From Elusimicrobiota bacterium (lineage in GTDB: Bacteria; Elusimicrobiota; Elusimicrobia; UBA1565; UBA9628), in the NCBI GenBank assembly GCA_016194625.1, contig JACQBB010000197.1:1-9621 (forward strand): a stretch of 9,621 bases of DNA. Direction: 5' to 3'. The position numbers and the translations under genes were made by a program. The notes under the pieces were generated by a model that was not told where the DNA came from, did not search any database, and worked only from the letters and a program-made list of their open reading frames with translations. Of the stretch, positions 1 through 5,177 are shown one piece after another (positions within the stretch are counted from its first letter, which is position 1; each line of letters begins with the position of its first letter).

Positions 1-1
1 G

Positions 2-520
2 GGCGGCCTGGAGGTGTGCCGCAAGCTGCGCTCCCTGCCCGCGCTCAGCCGCGTCCCCGTCATCCTGTTCACCGGCCACAAGCGCGAGAAGGTGCTCGGC
101 CTGCAGAGCGGCGCCGACTACTTCGTCACCAAGGAGGAGCGCCCGCACGAGCTGCTGGCGACCCTCGACGCGGTGTTCCGCCGCAAGCAGATGGAGGAAG
201 GGACGCTCCAGAAGGGCGCGCTCGTCCTGAAGACCCAGGAGCGCAAGGTGTACTGGAAGGACGCGCCCCCCTTCGCGCTCTCGCCCAAGATGTTCACTTT
301 GTTCCACGTGCTGGTCGAGCGCGGCCCCCAGCCCGTCAGCCGCGCCGACCTGTTCCGCCTGGTGGAGGGCGGCGAGGACCCGGGCTTAAGCCGGGCTTTG
401 GACGTGATGCTCAATCGCCTGCGCAAGACCCTCCCCCCGGAGCTCGGCGCCCGCCTGGTGAACGTCAAGAACTTCGGCTATGTTTTCCTCGATGATTCCC
501 CGGCCTCCCCGGCCGCCTGA
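2..520 (+). CDS. OmpR/PhoB-family response regulator, 5' end outside the window
   Basis: C-terminal part (172 residues) of a two-component response regulator, a cytoplasmic DNA-binding protein normally activated by phosphorylation from a sensor kinase. The reading frame is open to the left edge. The first visible residues, GGLEVCRKLR, match the stretch just after the phospho-acceptor Asp, so the Asp itself lies outside. The rest of the receiver shows the beta-4 Ser/Thr motif (ILFTG, T24 of the visible part), the SGADYF motif and the conserved Lys (K44 in VTKEE, without the usual following Pro). From about residue 70 a winged-helix effector domain follows (ALSPKMFTLFHVLVERG, then ALDVMLNRLRKTL and a final VKNFGYVF hairpin), as in OmpR/PhoB. 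The partner kinase is not visible. Two 7-bp direct repeats with 11-bp period, the kind of site this family binds, lie at 565-582 and 6797-6814, but a link to this protein is inference. Confidence 0.9.
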   Translation, partial: GGLEVCRKLRSLPALSRVPVILFTGHKREKVLGLQSGADYFVTKEERPHELLATLDAVFRRKQMEEGTLQKGALVLKTQERKVYWKDAPPFALSPKMFTLFHVLVERGPQPVSRADLFRLVEGGEDPGLSRALDVMLNRLRKTLPPELGARLVNVKNFGYVFLDDSPASPAA

Positions 521-527
521 ACAACCC

Positions 528-544
528 TGTTACGGCGTGTAACA
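528..544. repeat. Inverted repeat TGTTAC-N5-GTAACA after the response regulator
   Basis: Six-base perfect arms (528-533 and 539-544) separated by GGCGT, eight bases after the response-regulator stop codon. No T-run follows, so it is a poor terminator. It resembles the GTTAAC cores of the direct repeat at 565-582, and together they could form an operator cluster for the downstream operon. The function is not known. Confidence 0.4.
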
Positions 545-554
545 TCGTTGTGAA

Positions 555-583
555 TTGACCAAACGTTAACCAGCTGTTAACCT
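555..583 (+). promoter_or_regulatory. Candidate sigma-70 promoter overlapping a GTTAACC direct repeat
   Basis: A good -35 (TTGACC, 555-560) is followed after 17 bp by a weak -10 (TAACCT, 578-583), predicting a start near 590, about a dozen bases before the riboswitch P1 stem. GTTAACC occurs twice (565-571 and 576-582) separated by AGCT. This is a 7-bp direct repeat with 11-bp period, the geometry of PhoB/OmpR-type boxes. The bases are plain in the sequence; promoter and regulator assignments are inference. Confidence 0.45.
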
Positions 584-601
584 GACCCCAGCTCTTTACC
601 A

Positions 602-697
602 GGTCGCCGCACGACAATGGCACACCCGGGGAAACCCGGGGCCGCAAAGCCTCCGGGGCTAACGGGACGACGAGGTCCCCACGCCGGCCGGGCCGCC
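602..697 (+). ncRNA. Cyclic di-GMP-I (GEMM-I) riboswitch aptamer
   Basis: The leader matches the c-di-GMP-I aptamer in sequence and fold. P1 pairs 602-608 with 691-697, with one U-G pair and one C-C mismatch at the same relative place as in the Vibrio Vc2 aptamer. The next hairpin is CCCGGG-GAAA-CCCGGG (625-640), with the GAAA tetraloop typical of the class. It is followed by CCGCAAAGCC (642-651), matching the hallmark ACGCAAAGCC with one change. CTAA (659-662) fits the tetraloop-receptor strand, and a hairpin pairs 664-668 with 675-679. The 3' edge, GCCGGGCCGCCGAA, resembles the usual GEMM end. By hand alignment the base that separates c-di-GMP from cGAMP binders (G20 of Vc2) is G619, favouring c-di-GMP. 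It sits directly ahead of a terminator and the FlgO-like operon. Confidence 0.88.
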
Positions 698-750
698 GAA
701 GCGAATGATCCGCGCGTGCCGGAGGTGCGGGTCTTTTTTATTCGGCGGCC
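691..750 (+). other. Perfect 10-bp alternative stem competing with riboswitch P1
   Basis: Bases 691-700 (GGCCGCCGAA) are exactly complementary to 741-750 (TTCGGCGGCC). The left arm contains the whole 3' strand of aptamer stem P1, and the right arm lies just past the terminator T-run. The stem therefore encloses the terminator hairpin and cannot coexist with P1. It may be the second state of the switch in read-through transcripts. This role is inferred. Confidence 0.5.
707..739 (+). terminator. Riboswitch expression platform: intrinsic terminator
   Basis: Arms 707-713 (GATCCGC) and 727-733 (GCGGGTC) pair over 7 bp with one U-G wobble and enclose a 13-base loop. Six T residues follow at 734-739. 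Its place between the aptamer and the start codon at 775 marks it as the switchable terminator. Whether ligand turns expression on or off cannot be decided from sequence alone: 607-612 in the aptamer's 5' side can pair with 725-730 of the terminator, so an antiterminated ligand-free state is possible. Confidence 0.8.
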
Positions 751-774
751 GGGTACACGGCGGGGGGACGCGGG

Positions 775-1632
775 ATGAGCGAGCGGAGCTGGACGCGCGG
801 AGCGGCGGCGGCGGTGTGCCTCGCGCTGTGCGCGTCCGCGGCGGAGGCCGGCGAATACGACCGCCTGGCCGCCCCCCTGGCCAAGACCGCCCGCGCCCAC
901 GGCCGCATCCGCCTGGCGGTCCTCCCCTTCGCGGAGGTCGGCGGCAAGGGCTCCACCACCGGCCGCATCATCTCCGAGCGCCTGATCGGGCCGCTCGCCG
1001 CCGCCGAGGGCCTGGAGGTCGTCGAGCGCACCTTGCTGGACGGCGTGATGAAGGAGCAGCGCCTGCAGGTCTCCGGGATCGTGGACCAGCGTTCCTTGAA
1101 GGAGCTCGGCCGCGTGCTGGGCGTGGACGCGATCGTCACCGGCACCGCGATCGCGCTGAAGGACGACCGCGTCGAGGTCGTCGCCCGCATCATCGACGCG
1201 GAGACCGCGCGCGTGCTGGGCGTCGCCGAGACCCGCGTCGAGCGCGACTGGAACGAGTCCATGTTCGACGACTCCTCGTGGGCCGGCCTGCCGGCCCTGC
1301 CCTCCTTCGACCTGGCGCAGGACGCCTCGGCGGCGATGTGGGACTGCGGCACCGCCAGCGAGACGGTGGACACGCTCGAGCGCTCGATCGTGGACGTGAA
1401 GGCGCGCTACTGGGCCGCCCGCCTGCGCGAGGGCATCGCGCCGCGCTCCTTGAAGCGCAACCCCGGGTCCGAGATCGGCAACCCGGAGATCAAGGCCGAA
1501 TTCTACGCCCGGCTGCGCGCCTACGCGCGCGAGGCCGGTCCGGCGCCGACGCCGGACGAGACGGCGAAGATGAACAAGACGATGGACAGGATCTCGCGGA
1601 TGGCCGGAGTCTGCCGCGGGGAGGGATCATGA
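775..1632 (+). CDS. Secreted FlgO-like protein, first gene of the riboswitch-controlled operon
   Basis: A 285-residue exported protein. Residues 1-25 form a signal peptide (hydrophobic AAAAVCLALCASAA, probable cleavage after AEA); the Cys residues there do not make a proper lipobox. Residues about 43-160 resemble the FlgO/CsgG-N-type fold: RIRLAVLPFAEV, then ISERLIGPLAAAEGLEVVERTLLDGVMKEQ, a LGVDAIVTGTAI strand and VVARIIDAETARVLG. In Vibrio, FlgO is an outer-membrane flagellar accessory protein. The C-terminal 120 residues are not recognised. The start is supported by GGGGGGA (762-768), seven bases before the ATG, and by the signal peptide. The stop overlaps the next start (ATGA). The c-di-GMP riboswitch and terminator upstream make this the regulated operon entry gene. 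The FlgO-like assignment is by motif reading; it could be another CsgG-superfamily member. Confidence 0.78.
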   Translation: MSERSWTRGAAAAVCLALCASAAEAGEYDRLAAPLAKTARAHGRIRLAVLPFAEVGGKGSTTGRIISERLIGPLAAAEGLEVVERTLLDGVMKEQRLQVSGIVDQRSLKELGRVLGVDAIVTGTAIALKDDRVEVVARIIDAETARVLGVAETRVERDWNESMFDDSSWAGLPALPSFDLAQDASAAMWDCGTASETVDTLERSIVDVKARYWAARLREGIAPRSLKRNPGSEIGNPEIKAEFYARLRAYAREAGPAPTPDETAKMNKTMDRISRMAGVCRGEGS

Positions 1633-2069
1633 ACGCGAAAACGATGGTGCTCGCCGGAGCGGCGGCGCTGGCCGCGTGCTCGGGCGTGCACAGCCGGGTG
1701 AAGGACGGCAAGGTCGAGTCGGTGATCGACCAGAAGGCGGTGCGCGGCGGGAACATCGAGGCCATCGGCATCGGCGCCTCGGACCCGTCCCTGCCGACCG
1801 ACACCCAGCGCAAGGCGCTGGCGCGCGACGCGGCGATCGTGAAGGCGCAATACGAGCTGCTCTCCATGGTGAAGGGCGTCACCCTCACGGGCGGCGTCAC
1901 CGTGGACCGCGCGCTCGAGAAGGACTCGACGCTCGAGGCGCGCGTGATGGACGCCATCCGCGGCGCCGAGATCGTGAAGAGCGAGTTCACCGCCGACAAC
2001 GGCTGCGTGGTGACCCTGCGCCTGCCGAAGAGCCGCCTCGAGCGGATGATGGGCGTGAGGTTCGAGTGA
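1629..2069 (+). CDS. LPP20/FlgP-like outer-membrane lipoprotein
   Basis: A 146-residue lipoprotein. The signal ends in the lipobox LAAC (residues 14-17), with Cys17 as the lipidated residue. Ser at +2 suggests export onward to the outer membrane if the Lol rule holds in this host. The mature part resembles the LPP20 family, which includes flagellar FlgP: EAIGIGASDPSLP, then RKALARDAAIVKAQYELLSMVKGVTLTGGVTVD, an alanine-rich helix followed by beta strands, and a final CVVTLRLPKSRLE strand. It overlaps the preceding gene by ATGA and the following gene by GTGA, so the three are probably co-transcribed and translationally coupled. Its position between FlgO-like and FlgT-like genes strengthens the FlgP-like reading. 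No flagellar structural gene is visible here, so a non-flagellar role is possible. Confidence 0.75.
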   Translation: MNAKTMVLAGAAALAACSGVHSRVKDGKVESVIDQKAVRGGNIEAIGIGASDPSLPTDTQRKALARDAAIVKAQYELLSMVKGVTLTGGVTVDRALEKDSTLEARVMDAIRGAEIVKSEFTADNGCVVTLRLPKSRLERMMGVRFE

Positions 2070-2818
2070 GGCTGGCGCTCGCGCTCGCGGCGGCCGTCCT
2101 CGCCGCGTGCGCGCACGCGCCCCGCGGCCCCGCGCTCGCGCGCGTCGAGGCCGAGGGCTGGGCGCCGCTCGCGGCCGACGGCGAGCCGGGGGCCCGCAGA
2201 CGGGCGCTCGCCGACGCCCAACGCGCGGCCGTCGAGAAGGCCGTCGGCGTGAGGCTCAGCGCGCGCACGCGCGTGGACGGCGCGGTGGCCGTCGAGCAGC
2301 GCGTCGAGGCGCGCGCGGCCGGGAGCGTGCGCTCCTACGAGGTCCTGTCGGAGTCGGACGCGGACGGCTTCCACCGCACGCGCATCCGCGCGCTGGTCGA
2401 GGTCGGCGTCGCGCCGCGCGGCGACGACGCGGCTCTTCCCCCGCCCGGCGACCCGCGGGTGGCCGTGCGCCTGAGCGGCCCCGACGCCGTCAGCGCGACC
2501 GCCGGCGTGCGCCGCGCCCTGCTCGCCCGCGGCTGGACCGTGGTCGACGGCGAGAAGGCGGACTGGCTGGTCGTCGGCGAGGCCGCGTCCCGCGAGCTGG
2601 GCGGGATCGGCCCGTTCAGCTCCTGGCGCGCGCGCGCCAGCCTGACCCTGCGCCGCCCGTCCGACGGCCGCGTGCTGGCGCAGAGCAGCCGCGAGGCCTC
2701 CGCCGCCGATCCCGCGCCGTCGGCCGCCGGCGCCCGCGCCGCCGAGCTCGCCGGCGAGCTCGCCGCCGAAGCCCTCAAGGGTCAGGCCTTCGGATCTTTC
2801 GAAAACGCCGCCCGCTGA
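2066..2818 (+). CDS. FlgT-N-domain-like lipoprotein
   Basis: A 250-residue lipoprotein starting at a GTG that overlaps the previous stop (GTGA). This start gives a textbook signal with lipobox LAAC at residues 12-15; the longer upstream reading frame has no such signal. Residues about 26-120 match the FlgT N-terminal domain pattern: VEAEGWAPLA, then ARRRALADAQRAAVEKAVGVRLSA-type helix, VEARAAGSVRSYEVLSES and a closing RTRIRALVEV strand. Residues about 130-235 form a second alpha/beta region (VAVRLSG, ADWLVVGEA, RARASLTLRR, DGRVLAQSS) that I cannot name. FlgT builds the H-ring around the flagellar basal body in Vibrio, encoded near flgO and flgP. The three-gene order here mirrors that set. It is the last gene of the operon and converges on the next gene with a three-base gap. 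Confidence 0.72.
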   Translation: MRLALALAAAVLAACAHAPRGPALARVEAEGWAPLAADGEPGARRRALADAQRAAVEKAVGVRLSARTRVDGAVAVEQRVEARAAGSVRSYEVLSESDADGFHRTRIRALVEVGVAPRGDDAALPPPGDPRVAVRLSGPDAVSATAGVRRALLARGWTVVDGEKADWLVVGEAASRELGGIGPFSSWRARASLTLRRPSDGRVLAQSSREASAADPAPSAAGARAAELAGELAAEALKGQAFGSFENAAR

Positions 2819-2836
2819 CCGCTACGCGACGGTCAG
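2815..2836. other. Stem-loop across two convergent stop codons
   Basis: CTGACCG (2815-2821) pairs with CGGTCAG (2830-2836) around an 8-base loop. The plus-strand TGA lies in one arm and the minus-strand stop in the loop. There is no T-run in either direction, so it is a weak terminator at best, but it is the only candidate end signal between these genes. Confidence 0.3.
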
Positions 2837-3418
2837 GGTCAGACGCGAGGCGCCGCTCCCGAGGACGGCCTCCAGACGGTCGCCGGGCGCGACGGGCCCG
2901 ACGCCGGGCGGCGTGCCGGTGAAGACGATGTCGCCGGGACGCGGGCCGAAGTTCGCGTCCAGGTAGGCGAAGACCTTCTCCACGGAGAACAGCATGTCGG
3001 CCGTCGTCCCGCTCTGCCGGACCTGGCCGTTCACGCGCAGTTCGAGCGAGGCGGGCAGGCGCGCGGGGACGAACGGGCCCAGCGCGGCGAAGCCGGGGCG
3101 GCCCTTGGCGAGCGTCCACGGCAGGCCCTTCTTCTTCAGTTCCTCCTGGATGTCGCGCGCGGTGAAGTCGATCCCGACGGCCATCTTGAGCGAGCCGTCG
3201 GCGGCGCGCGCGACGACCAGCTCGACCTCGTGGTCGACGCGCTTCGCGTCCGCCGGCAAGCGCAGCGTCCCGCCCGACAGGACGACCGCGGAGGCGGGCT
3301 TCAGGAAGACCACCGGAGCCGCGGGAACCGCGTTGCCGAGCTCCCGGGCGTGCTCGGCGTAGTTGCGGCCGACGCACCAGATCGTGCCGAGCGGCAGGTC
3401 GAGACCGGGGAGTTCCAT
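2822..3418 (-). CDS. FAH-family hydrolase/decarboxylase (FAHD1 type)
   Basis: A complete 198-residue cytoplasmic metalloenzyme of the fumarylacetoacetate hydrolase family, the small FAHD1/YcgM type that splits acylpyruvates or decarboxylates oxaloacetate. The N-terminal VGRNYAEHARE carries the lid pair His23 and Glu26, which corresponds to the catalytic His/Glu of FAHD1. Metal ligands are Glu64 and Glu66 (HEVEL) and Asp84 (VGIDFTARD). WTLAKGRPGFAALGPFV and PGDIVFTGTPPGVGPVAPGD are the family's signature blocks. Its length is slightly below the usual 200-220. The true substrate cannot be read from sequence; neighbours give no catabolic pathway. The start has no convincing Shine-Dalgarno; a weak -10 (TAAGCT on the minus strand, 3425-3430) would place transcription almost at the ATG. 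It diverges from the caspase-like gene. Confidence 0.9.
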   Translation of the reverse strand: MELPGLDLPLGTIWCVGRNYAEHARELGNAVPAAPVVFLKPASAVVLSGGTLRLPADAKRVDHEVELVVARAADGSLKMAVGIDFTARDIQEELKKKGLPWTLAKGRPGFAALGPFVPARLPASLELRVNGQVRQSGTTADMLFSVEKVFAYLDANFGPRPGDIVFTGTPPGVGPVAPGDRLEAVLGSGASRLTLTVA

Positions 3419-3472
3419 GGCGACAGCTTACCGAATATCCCCCCTGGCACGCCTGTTGCGCGCCTGAAGGGC

Positions 3473-4798
3473 ATGATATCCCGCGCGCCCCTCCTCCTCG
3501 TCCTCGCGTTCGCCGCCGCTTGCGCGACCCCCGTCGCCCGCTACCCGGTGGGGCCCGACGTGCCCGAGGAATCCTTCGCGGACGCGCGGCGAGAGCTCGT
3601 CTCCTCGCTGAAGCACGGCATCCTGGAGACCTTCGGATTCAGCTACGCGACCTTGCAGTGGCAGGGGAAGTTCCGGGTCCGCGACGAGGGGTTCGATTTC
3701 GACTACATGAAGTACGCGGGCCTGCTCGACAGCGTCGGACACGCGGTCACGACGAACTGCGACTTCGCCACCCTCGACGAGCCGGCCGTCGTCGAGTTCG
3801 ACCTCAAGGCGGGCATGTCGCGGCTGTTCAAGTTCGCGGTGCCCCTGGGCGCCAACTGCGACCGTCTGGCGATGTACTACCCCGACCGCGCCACCGCCGA
3901 CGCGTTCGCCCGCACGCTGTTCGTGATGCGCCGGCTCTCGGAGGAGGGCCGCACCGGCGCGTCCGGCGGCATCTCGAAGGAGGACCTGTCGACCATCGTC
4001 CAGGCGGCGGTCGCCGGCGCGCAGGCGCCCAAGCCGGCCGCGGCCGCGCCGGTCTCCGACGTGGACAAGCCGACCGCGCGCCGCCCGGAGCGGGCGCAGG
4101 ACTACGCGGTGGTCGTCGGCATCGAGAAGTACTCGGACCTGCCGGAGGCGCGCTTCGCCGAGCGCGACGCCGAGGCGGTGAAGGACAACCTGATCGCGCT
4201 GGGCTTCCCGAGCCGCAACGTGGTCCTGCTCTCCGGCGAGAAGGCCGGCTACAAGTCGCTCGAGAAGTTCGTCGAGACCTGGCTGCCGCGCAACGCCGAC
4301 CCGAACGGCACCGTGTTCTTCTACTTCTCCGGCCACGGCGCGCCCGACGTGAGGACCGGCCAGGCCTACCTGGTGCCGTGGGACGGAGACGCGGGCTTCT
4401 TGGAGAACACCGGCTACCCGCTGAAGCGCCTGTACGAGAAGCTGGGCGCGCTGCCCGCCAAGCGCGTGCTGGTCGCGCTGGACGCCTGCTTCTCCGGCGC
4501 CGGCGGGCGCTCGGTGCTGGCCAAAGGCGCGCGCCCTCTCGTGACCAAGACCGACTCCGCGTCGCCGCCGCCCGCGAAGGTGACGGTGCTGGCCGCCGCG
4601 TCCGGCGAGCAGATCACCAGCGTCCTCGACGAGCAAGGCCACGGGACCTTCACCTACTACCTGCTCAAGGGCCTGCCGGACGCGGCGAGCGCCGCGGGCC
4701 TGCTCGAGTCCCTCAAGCCCAAGGTCGCCGACGCCGCCCGCCGCCAGAACCGCGACCAGACCCCCGTCCTCCTCGGCGCCGACACCCCCCTGTTTTAG
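3473..4798 (+). CDS. Lipoprotein with C-terminal caspase-like (peptidase C14) domain
   Basis: A 441-residue probable lipoprotein. Signal residues 1-16 end at Cys17 in FAAAC; the -3 position is Ala rather than Leu, so lipidation is likely but not certain. Residues about 20-165 form a domain I do not recognise, with aromatic strands such as FSYATLQWQGKFRV and a possible disulfide pair (NCDF, NCDR). A short Ala/Pro linker follows (about 180-195). From about residue 208 a caspase-hemoglobinase fold runs to the end: DYAVVVGIEKYSDLPEARFAERDAEAV, then YFSGHGA with catalytic His288 and LDACFSGAGG with catalytic Cys339. Both catalytic residues are intact, so an active Cys protease is likely, probably outside the cytoplasm. 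The ATG is chosen because it opens the signal peptide, although GAAGGG lies only one base before it. Target and function are unknown. Confidence 0.88.
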   Translation: MISRAPLLLVLAFAAACATPVARYPVGPDVPEESFADARRELVSSLKHGILETFGFSYATLQWQGKFRVRDEGFDFDYMKYAGLLDSVGHAVTTNCDFATLDEPAVVEFDLKAGMSRLFKFAVPLGANCDRLAMYYPDRATADAFARTLFVMRRLSEEGRTGASGGISKEDLSTIVQAAVAGAQAPKPAAAAPVSDVDKPTARRPERAQDYAVVVGIEKYSDLPEARFAERDAEAVKDNLIALGFPSRNVVLLSGEKAGYKSLEKFVETWLPRNADPNGTVFFYFSGHGAPDVRTGQAYLVPWDGDAGFLENTGYPLKRLYEKLGALPAKRVLVALDACFSGAGGRSVLAKGARPLVTKTDSASPPPAKVTVLAAASGEQITSVLDEQGHGTFTYYLLKGLPDAASAAGLLESLKPKVADAARRQNRDQTPVLLGADTPLF

Positions 4799-4800
4799 TA

Positions 4801-4821
4801 GGGGTCATGACCCCTTATAAT
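4801..4821 (+). promoter_or_regulatory. mcsA promoter: TATAAT box with adjoining 14-bp palindrome
   Basis: A perfect -10 (TATAAT, 4816-4821) lies seven bases before the mcsA ATG. Immediately upstream, 4801-4814 (GGGGTCATGACCCC) is a perfect palindrome occupying the -35/-10 spacer; the -35 region itself is poor. The palindrome is well placed for a repressor. It does not match the CtsR repeat (GGTCAAA direct repeats) or CIRCE. As RNA it could also fold (GGGGT-CATG-ACCCC) after the caspase-like gene's stop, but the following sequence is AT-mixed rather than a T-run. Confidence 0.6.
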
Positions 4822-4828
4822 ATTGTCC

Positions 4829-5173
4829 ATGGTGTGTCAGAGCTGCGGGCAGAGGGAGGCGACGGTGCTCGTCCACACCGTCGTCCACAACCAGGTCAAG
4901 AAGGCGGCGGTGTGCGCCACCTGCGCGAGCGAGCTGCAGCCGGAGGGCTCGCTCGACGCGTTGATGGAGGCGCTCGCGCACCTGACCGCGCGGGCCCGGG
5001 CGCACCCGGGACGCTGCCCGGGCTGCCGGACCTCGTTCGCGGAGTTCAGGGAATCGGGCCGCTTCGGCTGTCCGCAGTGCTACGAGCACTTCGCCGCGCA
5101 GGTCCGCGACCTTCTGCCGCGCGTGCACGCGGGCGCCTACCAGCACCGCGGCAAGACGCCGGGGAGGCGCTAG
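4829..5173 (+). CDS. mcsA: McsA, zinc-finger activator of arginine kinase McsB (short form)
   Basis: A 114-residue cytoplasmic zinc-binding protein. Four CxxC pairs are visible: C3/C6, C29/C32, C63/C66 and C81/C84. Around the last pair the text FAEFRESGRFGCPQCYEHF and the following HAGAYQHRGKTP are typical of McsA, which binds and activates McsB. Most McsA proteins are about 170-185 residues and end in a UVR-type helical motif; this one stops just after the second zinc module, so that motif is absent. The ATG at 4829 is chosen because the family begins MxCQxC and because upstream codons lie inside the predicted promoter. It is followed after four bases by mcsB, an operon also seen in Firmicutes, but without ctsR or clpC here. 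Confidence 0.88.
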   Translation: MVCQSCGQREATVLVHTVVHNQVKKAAVCATCASELQPEGSLDALMEALAHLTARARAHPGRCPGCRTSFAEFRESGRFGCPQCYEHFAAQVRDLLPRVHAGAYQHRGKTPGRR

Positions 5174-5177
5174 GCGC

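Noticed and set aside
602..697. Aptamer as a cGAMP-selective (GEMM-Ib) variant
   Set aside because: The position aligned with the specificity base is G619, not A, by hand alignment; two other core changes leave some doubt.
705..1628. In-frame upstream extension of the LPP20-like gene beginning before the FlgO-like gene
   Set aside because: The extension is an Arg/Gly-rich shadow of the FlgO-like gene and would start in the riboswitch terminator; the lipoprotein signal at 1629 fixes the start.
4801..4824. Palindrome before mcsA as a terminator of the caspase-like gene
   Set aside because: Only about 5 bp can pair around a tetraloop and no true T-run follows; a dual role is possible, but the operator reading is stronger.
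4823..4828. TTG start for mcsA two codons before the ATG
   Set aside because: It lies between the -10 box and the predicted transcription start, and the family starts MxCQxC, matching the ATG at 4829.
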